In this document: piece after piece, positions 19,044 through 28,443 of the stretch
Position numbering within the stretch: the first letter of the stretch is position 1
How the letters are laid out: every line of letters begins with the position of its first letter
From: Nitzschia sp. DOCU1
Taxonomy: Eukaryota; Bacillariophyta; Bacillariophyceae; Bacillariales; Bacillariaceae
NCBI GenBank assembly: GCA_951394045.1
Contig: OX595991.1
Location: 2,418,001-2,482,000 of the forward strand
Direction: 5' to 3'
Length of the DNA: 64,000 nt
Program-made: the position numbers and the translations under genes
The notes under the pieces: generated by a model
Databases searched by the model: none
The model's input: the letters and a program-made list of their open reading frames with translations, nothing else
Told to the model about the DNA's origin: nothing

Positions 19044-21656
19044 TTAGTATGCCGTATTGGAAGGAACGACTACTTGCTTGCCAGTACGATAATATCCAAG
19101 ACCGCGCTCCCCTAGCTTGAACTCAAAGCCAGCCTTGCGACCGGTCCAGGTTTTTGAGGGCTGGAAATCATCATCGCCCTTGTCAATGACGTGGCCGTTG
19201 GCATCCAGTTCGACGATGTCAAACTTGGTTCGGAACTGAATCTTGAACTTGCTGATCTTTGGTGGTTCGGCATCGGGTACTTGGCGGAAGGGAGTTGGCT
19301 GGTTTCCTCCAATTATTTTCGTCTCTGTTTCGGCATCGCTGACAATAGTGTAGCCCGCCTTTCGTAAAATTTCACATTCTTCTTCAGCCAGAGGAAGCGA
19401 TCGGATGTCTTTGTATCCACTTTGCTTCTTTGGTTGTGGGATGAACGATTGGCGCTGGTTCTCCAGCGTATAGCCCAGGTCTTCATCATCGGCGGGGACA
19501 TAGTCATCCTCTTCAGGGGCAACCTCATGGACTTCGCCAGCCAAGAGCTTACGGCGATCTGCTTCTGCCTCTTCCCTCGTTCGTCCACCCTCCGTGTCCT
19601 GCTGCAAGGTATCCAGGGCGCTTTCCAACAAGTTTGCTTCCACTTCTTCCTCCTCTCCAACAAGTACCGATTCCTCATTGACATCTTCCTCTTTCATGGT
19701 TGATTCCTCTTGCTTGATGACTTTGCTTTCGGGTGCCTCATCATCCAGATCAGCATCGGAGCGCTTACGTTTTCGCTCTTCGTTGTCACCCTCTTCGGCC
19801 TCGGCCGTCTTCTTGTCTTCCTTGCGCTTTTGAATTTCCAGCATTTTCGCTTTCAAAGCTTCTAATTTTCGAAGTCTTTTGCGTTCTTGTCGTTTAGGAT
19901 CCGCCTCTCTCAACATGCGGCGGCGTTTCATTGCAATTTCCTTGCCGTTTTCTTCCCCGTAGATTTCAAAACAGATTCTAGGCAGGTGTGTACATTCAAA
20001 GGTCTTGACCAAAATGTCCATACCAGGTACCAAGGGCTGGAACCGACTAAGTTCCCATTCGCGGAAGTGGGACATTTGTAGTTCAATGTTGAGCTGATTG
20101 CCTCGCATGCGCAAGGTATCAACCTTGAACCCCACCATGTAGGTGACGCTATTCTTGCGCTGGCCCAAAGTTAACAACGATGTCTTGTCAGCAATACAGG
20201 CTTCAATCTTCTTGGGCCAGAGTTGAATTTTGGACAAAGGTAGAGATCGCCCCAGCATGTCTGACACGAGCTTGCGGAGTCGAGATTCCACAAATCCAAC
20301 CCACGCTTGAGCATCAGCCTGGGTTGGGCCGACAATGCAGAGACTAAGATAGTAGGGATAGGCGATGAAAAAGTCTGACGGGCGAAAGAGTTCCTTCCAG
20401 TCCAAATCAGCTGAAGGATCTGTTTGATGGTCCTTCCAAAGTTTGTCCACTATATCGTGGCCTCGACAGAACTCTTCGTGCATGATTTGAAGCGTCTGCC
20501 GGCTGACCGCCAGAGTACTGTTCATCGCTGGATATGCAGGTGTAATAACGGGGGCCACTTGACGAGCATTATAGGCTTGGGGACTCCAAACTTGTAGTCC
20601 ATAACCAGCATCGTGGGGCTTGGTCAGCATAACCGGATTCGGCCAGCGCCACGTCTTGAAAACCAGAAAGAACTTGCGAAGCAACGAGGCAGGCGAAGTG
20701 TTGGGATAGAGCTGGACGCAAAGCGCCACGGCAATGTTGATATTGACACCTCCCCAGTAACCCATCTACCCGGGGAAAAAATAACACAACGAAGCGGTCA
20801 CAACAAGATGAGGAGGAAAGCCAGGTGAGGAACAGTGAGATACAATCCACTGGCTTTGACCACTTTACTGACGCACCTTATTCGAGTACAATCCACGGGC
20901 CTTGGCCCACTTACGGACACACCGAACTACAGCCAAGAAAGTTTCATAACGTTCTGGTGTTCCGGATACCAGTGCCGCAATCAAGTTCGTCACACGAGGT
21001 CCATTGAGTGACTTTTCTGTGGCGCTGTCTACCCCATCCAGGACAGCATCGTTGTCAATATCAAAATCGGTGGGGACACTAGGAGTATTCAGACGAGCAA
21101 AAAGCAAGTCAATATTGACCCCTTCCCAGTCAAACGTTAAAATAGGAACCGCCGCTCCTTCGACTGGCACAAAGTTTGTCACGTCGGGATGGCGACGAAT
21201 TCTTTCTGCCAATGAATCAGGATCGCGTTTATTGGCGTCTTCGTCTTCGCCCACCATGGTTCCAAAAAAGTCTTGTCTAGTGCACACATTCGGTGCCACC
21301 AAAATGAGATCAATATCGGCACCTGGTTCATGAACACCCAAACGATAGGATCCCGAAGTGAACAATTGTCCCCCTGCAGTCTCCACCACATCTTTCGGCA
21401 ACCCTCGTTTGCGACAGACAGACTTGATCCATTCTCGACAAACAGTTCCCATACGATTCAAGACGCGTTCGCGACGTTGAATTCCCTCTCTCTCTTCCAG
21501 TGGCACGTTCTCCTTGCAAAATTGCATGAGACTGTTGTTAAACGAGGTCTCCTTGGCGTTGGGCGGACTAGGATCTACAACAGGCAGCGCGGGTTGGACG
21601 ACGCGGCCGCCGATTTTTGTCGACATGTCCGCCACAGCAGAAGAAATTTTCGACAT
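19044..21656 (-). CDS. PAP1: Poly(A) polymerase, nuclear
   Basis: Two minus-strand exons, 21656-20877 and 20765-19044, phase 0, give 833 residues. Residues 40-260 are the nucleotidyltransferase domain: GSYRLGVHEPGADIDLI supplies the GS motif (102-103) and catalytic D114 and D116, and the third aspartate is D183 in VNIDLLF. Exon 2 begins in the central helical domain (GYWGGVNINIAVALCVQLYPN) and continues into the RNA-binding domain. After about residue 545 the protein becomes a long Lys/Glu-rich tail with nuclear signals. It ends with a separate compact segment (GFEFKLGERGLGYY) that animal and yeast PAPs lack. It adds poly(A) to cleaved pre-mRNA. The 5' side now abuts the Copia element. Confidence 0.95.
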
Positions 21657-21813
21657 GACGAATCAATAGGAAGAACCAGCCCGGAAACAGAAAGACAAGC
21701 AAAGGCTGCAACGAGGGAGATCACTGGAAGGACCCAAGGAAATGAGAGGACTACTGTGATGCTTTTGACCTCATCCACGACATTTTGCTTGCAGACAACG
21801 TTTGGGGGATGCT
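21657..21813. promoter_or_regulatory. Residual promoter of poly(A) polymerase next to the Copia element
   Basis: Only 157 bp separate the PAP start codon from the 3' LTR of the element. The last six bases (21808-21813, GATGCT) are one copy of the target-site duplication. Confidence 0.5.
21808..21813. repeat. Target-site duplication, left copy
   Basis: GATGCT lies immediately outside the left LTR and is matched exactly by GATGCT at 28099-28104 outside the right LTR. Confidence 0.85.
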
Positions 21814-22125
21814 TGTTGAAATCTACGATGACCGGTACTGGCTAATCGTAAAAAGAGCTCAAATAACTTGTGGTTGTGTTGCAGTGTGTTGATTCTGAAA
21901 CTTATGAGCACTAACAGTGCGTAAACTAAATGTATGCTGTCGAGATAGACAGCTGATGTACTCTGATTTGTATCGTACTTAGTGCCATCTCCATGCCTTC
22001 TCCTCGTTGGAGTCAGCACGTGGCTGTTCGGGAGTGAACGTTGCACTTCCCTATACGATTGCGTCATCACGCTGATGACGTCGTGAAGAGCGATCCTTGA
22101 CCACCAGATTTACCGTATTTGAACA
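21814..22125 (-). repeat. 3' LTR of the Copia element
   Basis: 312 bp, beginning TGTT and ending AACA. It repeats 27787-28098 with no difference that I can find by eye. It contains the inverted repeat CGTCATCA-CGC-TGATGACG at 22062-22080, overlapping a GACGTC core. Confidence 0.95.
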
Positions 22126-22134
22126 CTCCCTCTC
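22126..22134 (-). other. Polypurine tract
   Basis: On the element's sense strand GAGAGGGAG directly precedes the 3' LTR, the expected place and composition for the plus-strand primer. Confidence 0.7.
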
Positions 22135-22155
22135 AAGGATTGACTCGAGCGAGTG

Positions 22156-25100
22156 TTACCATCCCATGATGACCTGTCTGTGTTTGACGAAGAGATCCTC
22201 GCTTAATGCTTTGGTCAGGATATCGGCAGGTTGATCTTCGGATCGGATATGATGTATCTCGATGTCGCCTCTCTCCACATAGTCGTAGAAGTGAAATAGA
22301 CGATTGTTGATATGCTTTGTTCTTGGTCTTGCTTTGGGAGTACGGGCGATCTCAATGGCGCCCATGTTGTCTTCGTAGACGTTGCAAGTGATGTGTGCCT
22401 TGTCGAAGTGCACATTGAATCCGAGTCCTTGCATCTCCCTCAGAAGCTCAATGATCGGTATAGCCTCTCGCAAAGCGTACGAGAGTCCTGTGATCTCCGA
22501 TTCGCAGCTAGACAGAGCGATCTCTTGCTGTAGCTGTGATTTCCATGTGACTGGCACTCCTGCGTAGCAGATGATGTAGCCGTGTCTGGAGCGAGCAGTG
22601 TCCTTGTCGAATCCTGCCAGTTCCTTGTCCCAGTTCCCCGCGAAGTCGGCGTCGACGAATACCTCCAATCCCTTCGAAGGATCTGCCTTGAAGATTATTC
22701 CTTTGTCTCGTGTGCCGAGCAGGTAACGTGTGATCCAGCGTATTGCATCGCCGTGTTCTTTCTTTGGGTCGATGGAGAACCGTGCACACTGGTGCACTGC
22801 GTATGCGATGTCTGGCCTTGATCCGCGCTCGACGTAGTTGAGCTTGCCGATGACACTCCTGTAGTGGAACGAGTCGTCGTGTGGTGTGGAGCTCAGGTGA
22901 CGTGACAGTAGCCTGCTGGACGCCATGGGGATGTCCTTGGTTCGTACATTGTCATACTGCATGCGTAGGTCCGATATCACCTGTTCGATTAGCTTGGGTT
23001 GCGTCAGGTGTATCGTTCCGTCTTCTTTCCGATCGATGTTGACTCCGAGAAAGTCCGTGAGATCTCCCTCAATGGTAATGTTGAGGTTTGCGTCTCTCAT
23101 TTCCTGTATCGTTCGCTCGATCTCTGCCTGGTCAGGACCGGCTAAGATTGAGTCGTCGGTGTAGAGGACGTAGATCATGTTGCCCTTGTAGAATACACAC
23201 TCGTCGTGCTTGGACACCACGAAATGGCACTTGTCGATGAGCCGTTTCCTCAGATATTGATACCATATACGAGAGGCGCTTTTTCCCCCATAGAGGTTGC
23301 GGTTGACTCGTAGACAATACTTGCTTGGGTCGTCAACGCCGTCGAGGGTGAATCCCTTTGGTAGCTTCATGTAGAGGTCCCTGTCTGCTGGCGCGTGTGG
23401 GTACGCGAGCACGTAGTCGAGTTGGACCGTTCGCCAATTGAAGAGTAGAACCAGCGCCAGCAGTAGCCTTATCGAGGGCCATCCGGCAACCGGAGCATAC
23501 GTCTGATCGTAGTGCTCGCCGTGTCGCATTCGAGAACCGTCGATATTGCATCGTGCCTTGTATTTCTTGATTGCGCCCGTCCTTATGTCGCGCTTGCGGC
23601 GCAGTTGCCACACTGCAGGTAGCACGGTAGTCCCCGTTGGTATGTCGGTGAGTAACATGATGGTGTAGACTCCCATGTCGACCTGTTGCTTGATCTCCAG
23701 TTCCATTGCTTCGCCGAACTGTTCCCAGTCGCTCTCCCTCTGAGCCTCGTGAAGATACAGAGTGTCGGGGTCTGCATTGGCTTTGTAGGCATAGAGTGGG
23801 TTCAGGTCCTCGTTGATGGACCTGCCGTCGCTTGGGAACATCGCCTGGAAGGAGAACACTTCGCCAGGAACATCACTTTGCGTAGTGAGTTCCGCTGTCA
23901 TTGCTTCTATCAGTCGTTGCGCAGGTTGCACGCGTCTCTGCGATCGCCTGGTGGCCGTACCAGATTCTGATTGCATTCGTGGAGACTGGTGTTGTTGTGT
24001 AGATGGCTGTTGTTTGCCATTCCCGGGTGTGTTCCCTTCTGTAACGGTGGGAGAACCGCTGTCCCTGTCTGTCTTCGGGGACATGTCGACTGTGCGTGGT
24101 TCAGGTGGTGCCACGTAGGCTCCCTCTGGAACTTGGGTGCCCTCTCTTGTCTGAGAGTTTTGTGTAGTGACCTGTTTTCTTTTCGAAGCTGTGGTTGTCG
24201 CATTGCCCTGCTTGGGTGCTGTCACATTCGCTTGTGACTGCTGAACAAACCCCGCCTTGATTTGCCATAGCGATTGTTGTGTGCTAGCACTCTCCACCGA
24301 CTGGTAGAGTTGTGCTATGGTGTCAAACATTGTGTCCATCTTGATGTGGAACTGTGGAGACACAAGTCCCGTCTTGATGTCCAGCACCAGCGCAATAGAA
24401 CGAGAGTGGTGTGGTGATCGTCCCAGGTACACCCCAACCCTCGCTCTACTGACCCACTTGTGGAGCGGTTTGTTCTGTTGCAAGTTCCTGTCCAACACGT
24501 ACACTGGACAACCGAAGTGTTGCCAGCGCTTGGCGTTGGTGGAGACCTTCGTACTGTAGAAGAGCTCCGCTGGGGAGCGGTAGTCAGGTTTGTCGGCCAG
24601 ATTGGGTGTCGCGTTGTTTGCATCGTTCGCAATTCGGAGGGCGTATGGCCAGAGGTTCGCCGAGATCTCCTGTGGCCATTGTCGTTTTGCGTAGGTCAGT
24701 TGTGTGCGCGTCAGCTCTTGTAGTCGTCTGATTCGAGCTTCCGCCTGTCCGTTCTGGTGATGCGCGTTGACTCCCGCGAATGAGAGACCTTGCTCGCATT
24801 TGTGGCAGTCAAGCACCCATTTGTTGGCCTTGAAAATTCCATTGTCGGCATGATAATGTTGGACTCTGAAACCGTTTTGCTGGCACAGACGTTCGAATGC
24901 ATGCTTGCCCTCGATCGTCTCGTCAGCACTAGCGGTCTTCTGCAGGTAGACGTAGCCGAACGATGAGTAGCTGTCCACGTAGACAGTTGCATACACGTAT
25001 CGCTTCGTCGTCAAGATACCTGTCATCTGCGCGATGAACCCCGGTGTTGGGGACTTCATTTGGTCGACCGAGACCACTTCACCCGGTTTTGTTGGTAAGT

Positions 25101-26370
25101 AAGCTTCGTCCTTGTTGATTGGTGCCTTCTGCCTCCACTGACGCTTTGTTGCTTTACCGAACATGCAGGCTGCACATACGGGAACGCGACATTTGGCCAG
25201 TCGCCTTGGGATGATGGAGTATCGCGCCATGATCTGTAGTTTCCGAAAGGATACATGGGCGAAGCGCAGATGGTAAGTCAGTAATTCGGTCTCGAGCTTC
25301 CTTTCCTCTCTCTCAACCTCTGTTTCATCCACTATCCTCGCAGGATTGGCAGGTGGAGCAGGCGTTGGTCCGAGTAAGTTTTCTGTGTCGTCGCGTATGT
25401 TGTTGTTAACGTCGTCGCTAACATTATCGTTGCCTATATTCGAGAAATCCGCAGGATCGTCATCTTCATCGTCGGAGATAACCTGTGCATCGAATGCCAG
25501 GACGTCGTCGCCGTCATCGTCGAATCCTGCCTCCGCACAAAACGCCGCAAACTTGGAGTATCCGGGGGCGGTCCGACACGTCGCCACGTTGGTGACCGGA
25601 TCGAGTGGGATCGTTTTGGTGAAGTCTTTGGAGCTGAGGATGACGCGGTCGTGTGTGGTTGTCGATTGGGCTGGGCCGCGATGTTGTCTTTTCATTTGTT
25701 GGGCCCAATGTTGTGGGCTGAAGAGGCGTATTCCGCATCCAGGTACGTAGTAGGAATCGTGCAGAGTGAAGTCGTGCACGTCGCCGCCGTCGGCTTCTAA
25801 CCTTACTTTTGCTGTTCCTGTTGACACATTCGTGGCCTTGGCTCCCATGAACCCGTTCACGATCCGATTTGTTGGCTGTAGTTCACCGGGGAAGTCCTCG
25901 ATGAACCCCGATAGGTAAGCCGTCGCGCGATTGTCGATCCCAAGGGTTGTCGAGTCTGTATCGATCACTGCTAACCGTTCTCCTTTGTTCGTCATCGTCT
26001 CCATTGCCAATAGGACTTGCCAGACTTGTAGTGTTCGCGGCGCTGCAAAGTTGATGCTGCCGCAGACGTGACATTGTAGCGGCATGTCGTTGCGTCGGTA
26101 CTTGCTGGCGATGTCCCGTCGTCGCCTCACTTCCTTGTTTTGTTGACTGTGCTTCATTCGCAGCCTAAAACTAGTCCAAATCGCGATTTTCCAGGCTCGT
26201 AGATATGCTAAATAGCGAGTTAACTTAGCCCGAAAGCGTTGCTTCTTAGGATAGTAGTAGTAGCAGCTGTCGGCATAGACCGTCACCCATATGTAGATTA
26301 TCAAGTACGCCAGGCCAATGTATGTCCATACGGCCAGGGTATCTTGTAACCTCGTCGGCAGATTGAGGAA
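22156..26370 (-). CDS. pol: Copia pol polyprotein (protease, integrase, reverse transcriptase, RNase H)
   Basis: The frame is open without interruption from directly after the gag UGA to TAA at 22156, in the same frame as gag; the first ATG is at 26157. It opens with a hydrophobic stretch (about 26280-26345) and a basic region. A CHVCGSINF pair is followed by the protease motif GIDNRA. The integrase has the zinc region (HLRFAH...CRVPVCAAC) and catalytic acidic residues in VSVDQMK, HADNGIF and GQAEARIRR. The reverse transcriptase includes AVWQLRRKRD, VQLDYVLAYPHA and the active site LYTDDSIL. The RNase H has FVDADFAGNWD, SSCESEI and the terminal region HHIRSEDQPADILTKAL. All catalytic acids look intact. 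Expression probably needs UGA readthrough or internal initiation. Confidence 0.93.
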   Translation of the reverse strand, partial: FLNLPTRLQDTLAVWTYIGLAYLIIYIWVTVYADSCYYYYPKKQRFRAKLTRYLAYLRAWKIAIWTSFRLRMKHSQQNKEVRRRRDIASKYRRNDMPLQCHVCGSINFAAPRTLQVWQVLLAMETMTNKGERLAVIDTDSTTLGIDNRATAYLSGFIEDFPGELQPTNRIVNGFMGAKATNVSTGTAKVRLEADGGDVHDFTLHDSYYVPGCGIRLFSPQHWAQQMKRQHRGPAQSTTTHDRVILSSKDFTKTIPLDPVTNVATCRTAPGYSKFAAFCAEAGFDDDGDDVLAFDAQVISDDEDDDPADFSNIGNDNVSDDVNNNIRDDTENLLGPTPAPPANPARIVDETEVEREERKLETELLTYHLRFAHVSFRKLQIMARYSIIPRRLAKCRVPVCAACMFGKATKRQWRQKAPINKDEAYLPTKPGEVVSVDQMKSPTPGFIAQMTGILTTKRYVYATVYVDSYSSFGYVYLQKTASADETIEGKHAFERLCQQNGFRVQHYHADNGIFKANKWVLDCHKCEQGLSFAGVNAHHQNGQAEARIRRLQELTRTQLTYAKRQWPQEISANLWPYALRIANDANNATPNLADKPDYRSPAELFYSTKVSTNAKRWQHFGCPVYVLDRNLQQNKPLHKWVSRARVGVYLGRSPHHSRSIALVLDIKTGLVSPQFHIKMDTMFDTIAQLYQSVESASTQQSLWQIKAGFVQQSQANVTAPKQGNATTTASKRKQVTTQNSQTREGTQVPEGAYVAPPEPRTVDMSPKTDRDSGSPTVTEGNTPGNGKQQPSTQQHQSPRMQSESGTATRRSQRRVQPAQRLIEAMTAELTTQSDVPGEVFSFQAMFPSDGRSINEDLNPLYAYKANADPDTLYLHEAQRESDWEQFGEAMELEIKQQVDMGVYTIMLLTDIPTGTTVLPAVWQLRRKRDIRTGAIKKYKARCNIDGSRMRHGEHYDQTYAPVAGWPSIRLLLALVLLFNWRTVQLDYVLAYPHAPADRDLYMKLPKGFTLDGVDDPSKYCLRVNRNLYGGKSASRIWYQYLRKRLIDKCHFVVSKHDECVFYKGNMIYVLYTDDSILAGPDQAEIERTIQEMRDANLNITIEGDLTDFLGVNIDRKEDGTIHLTQPKLIEQVISDLRMQYDNVRTKDIPMASSRLLSRHLSSTPHDDSFHYRSVIGKLNYVERGSRPDIAYAVHQCARFSIDPKKEHGDAIRWITRYLLGTRDKGIIFKADPSKGLEVFVDADFAGNWDKELAGFDKDTARSRHGYIICYAGVPVTWKSQLQQEIALSSCESEITGLSYALREAIPIIELLREMQGLGFNVHFDKAHITCNVYEDNMGAIEIARTPKARPRTKHINNRLFHFYDYVERGDIEIHHIRSEDQPADILTKALSEDLFVKHRQVIMGW

Positions 26371-27729
26371 TCACTCCTCAGTTTCTTCGGCGATATCGGC
26401 GAGAGCAGTCATTGCTTTTGCAAACTTCGACTCTTGTTTAGTCGTTGTAGTCGGCGTTGCTGGTTTCGAAGTTGTCGCGTTGCCTCCATCCTTTCCCTTT
26501 CCCAATCCTTTCTTCTCGCACTTGTCGGTCGAATGGCGGCACCACTTTTGATGATTGGCGCAGAACCACCATTGCTTGCCATCGACTGTCTTGTTTGTGG
26601 GTTCCCCAGCTTTGGGTTTGACGGACACCCACGCAGGCATGTCGGACTTCTTCTTCTTGTTGTTGCCTTTGGCCTTGCCGGCTTTGTTGTCATTGCTTTC
26701 AGTCGTTCTAGACTTGCCGGCAGTTCTCTGTTGACCTTGGAGTCGTTTCAGAGTGGCCTCGAGCACCATAATCTTTTCTTCTTCCGAAGATGGTGCGTTC
26801 CACTGGTTCTTTTCGACTAGCACCTCGTACTTGTTTTTGGCCAATGCCATGAGAGTGCTTGGAGTGATCGCCGTGGTTCCATCCTCGTATTCCTCTTCTT
26901 TCTTCTCGATGTAGGCAATGAATCGTTTGTCGCTTGCGGCGTGATAGCCTTTGAACAAATTTACCAAAAGGTCGTTTGTGATCTCGCCTCGCGCGGCTAA
27001 AGCATCCACAAGTCCTTTTACGTACAGATTCAGCTTGCCTATGTCGTTGCCTATGGTAGGTAGGTAGGTATCCAGAGAGGAGAGTTGAGTCCTGATGTGT
27101 GCGGTTGTTGCGTTCGTGTCGATGCTTGATTCCCGTATGACCACTTTGAGTAGGAGAATTCCCACGCCCTTGTTGCTGACAGTGTACTCGTCCTTGTATG
27201 CTGCTATCTTGTTGCGACCCGATGCATTTAAGCTGTTCATGATGCAGTTGTACGCTTGCACGGAGTCTTGAGCAGCTCGATTCTGAGCGTTGACGTAGAC
27301 TTGTGCACACTGATGCAGGTAGTCGAGGGTGTACTCTCCGTAGTGATTGAGGAAATTGGATGCTGGTCCGATTGGATTGTTGGGATCTTCAGGGATTGCT
27401 AGGAAGGAGTCGTCCCATCCGTTGATAGCTGCTCGTCCGCCTTTCCTGTTGAGGAAATCCTTCATTCGTTCGGGAGAGCAGTCGAAGCCTTCTTCGTCGG
27501 ATGAGTACATTGAGGAAGTTGCGGATGACCAAATCTTCATTCCCTCGGATGTCGTGTAGTCAAGCACATTCGCATGTGCGAGAGCTGGCGTGAGTGCAAA
27601 CGTTGGCGCAGCGATGTTTTGCTGAGCTGGCGGCCCCGCTGGGGGGACCGCTGGTGGCACGACCGGAGGCGGTACTATCGGTGGTATCATTGGTGGAACC
27701 ACTGGAGGAACCTGAAGGTTGGCGGCCAT
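26371..27729 (-). CDS. gag: Copia gag
   Basis: 452 residues from the ATG at 27729 to a TGA at 26371-26373. A Pro-rich N-terminus (repeated VPP and IPP) precedes a helical capsid-like region (about 60-330). A Lys-rich nucleocapsid section follows, with an unusual knuckle WWFCANHQKWCRHSTDKC (a C/H-x-H-x-C type, not the standard CCHC) at about 387-404. The protein forms the virus-like particle that packages element RNA. The stop codon is a lone UGA followed in the same frame by pol. Context at the stop is GAG GAG UGA UUC. Confidence 0.9.
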   Translation of the reverse strand: MAANLQVPPVVPPMIPPIVPPPVVPPAVPPAGPPAQQNIAAPTFALTPALAHANVLDYTTSEGMKIWSSATSSMYSSDEEGFDCSPERMKDFLNRKGGRAAINGWDDSFLAIPEDPNNPIGPASNFLNHYGEYTLDYLHQCAQVYVNAQNRAAQDSVQAYNCIMNSLNASGRNKIAAYKDEYTVSNKGVGILLLKVVIRESSIDTNATTAHIRTQLSSLDTYLPTIGNDIGKLNLYVKGLVDALAARGEITNDLLVNLFKGYHAASDKRFIAYIEKKEEEYEDGTTAITPSTLMALAKNKYEVLVEKNQWNAPSSEEEKIMVLEATLKRLQGQQRTAGKSRTTESNDNKAGKAKGNNKKKKSDMPAWVSVKPKAGEPTNKTVDGKQWWFCANHQKWCRHSTDKCEKKGLGKGKDGGNATTSKPATPTTTTKQESKFAKAMTALADIAEETEE

Positions 27730-27772
27730 TGTAGCTGATGATTAACTGTTGAAGAACTTGTATGTCTCTTAT

Positions 27773-27788
27773 GCGCAGAGGAAGCGTG
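27773..27788 (-). other. Primer-binding site, matches initiator tRNA D-arm
   Basis: The plus strand here reads GCGCAGAGGAAGCGTG and touches the inner edge of the 5' LTR. It equals the D-arm region (about nucleotides 11-26) of eukaryotic initiator tRNA-Met, with one difference from the fly tRNA. The minus-strand element RNA would therefore pair with an internal part of that tRNA, in the manner of half-tRNA priming known for fly copia, although copia uses a more 3' segment. There is no TGG of a standard 3'-end primer site. Confidence 0.55.
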
Positions 27789-28098
27789 TTGAAATCTACG
27801 ATGACCGGTACTGGCTAATCGTAAAAAGAGCTCAAATAACTTGTGGTTGTGTTGCAGTGTGTTGATTCTGAAACTTATGAGCACTAACAGTGCGTAAACT
27901 AAATGTATGCTGTCGAGATAGACAGCTGATGTACTCTGATTTGTATCGTACTTAGTGCCATCTCCATGCCTTCTCCTCGTTGGAGTCAGCACGTGGCTGT
28001 TCGGGAGTGAACGTTGCACTTCCCTATACGATTGCGTCATCACGCTGATGACGTCGTGAAGAGCGATCCTTGACCACCAGATTTACCGTATTTGAACA
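27787..28098 (-). repeat. 5' LTR of the Copia element
   Basis: 312 bp, TGTT to AACA, the same as 21814-22125. In the element's orientation U3 begins at 28098. The hairpin-forming CGTCATCA-CGC-TGATGACG, with its GACGTC core, lies at 28035-28053, about 45 bp inside U3, a suitable place for a bZIP-type enhancer. Confidence 0.95.
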
Positions 28099-28104
28099 GA
28101 TGCT
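28099..28104. repeat. Target-site duplication, right copy
   Basis: GATGCT, identical to 21808-21813. Six bases is one more than the 5 bp usual for Copia integrases. Confidence 0.85.
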
Positions 28105-28443
28105 CTCCTTTTTTCGCGATTATTGGATGCCATGATCGATGACCACTTGGATTACCCCGAAAGAGATCCATCCGACTAAACGGACGTCGGACGGGCACTC
28201 AACGCATTGCTGCTGCGAAAGATTTAGCATACGAATCTTGGTACTATTCTTATGCTTGCGCCCGCCGCGCCGAAGCCCTCCGATCCTCGAAGGCGTCTCT
28301 CGCTGTCCCCGCGAGCGACGGCCATGACGAGAGGAGAGTGCCGAGGGGCCACAAACGAAACGGTCATCGCGACGGCATTTGTGGTTGAAAAAGCCAATAT
28401 CATCGGATACTTGCTTGCTATCTTTTGCTAGAAGCACACCACC
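28105..28443. promoter_or_regulatory. SEC24 promoter region beside the Copia element
   Basis: 339 bp from the element's outer duplication to the SEC24 start codon. Together with 21657-21813 it reconstitutes an original divergent spacer of about 490 bp. A 181-codon minus-strand frame overlaps SEC24 exon 1 and is a compositional shadow. Confidence 0.4.

Larger units (their letters stand above)
21814..28098 (-). mobile_element. Full-length Ty1/Copia LTR retrotransposon, CoDi-like (6,285 bp)
   Basis: Two 312-bp direct LTRs enclose gag and pol, both read on the minus strand, and the element is flanked by the 6-bp duplication GATGCT. Domain order gag, protease, integrase, reverse transcriptase, RNase H defines Ty1/Copia. 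The protease signature is GIDNRATAYLSG, with DNRA where DSGA or DTGA is usual; I recall this as a feature of diatom CoDi elements. The LTRs read as identical, the primer-binding site and polypurine tract are intact, and the only interruption of coding is a single UGA between gag and pol. These features suggest a recent and possibly active insertion. It separates the divergent PAP and SEC24 genes. Confidence 0.97.

Noticed and set aside
21771..22070. 99-codon minus-strand frame repeated near 27687-28043
   Set aside because: It lies within the LTRs and their flanks, so its duplication simply reflects the two LTR copies.
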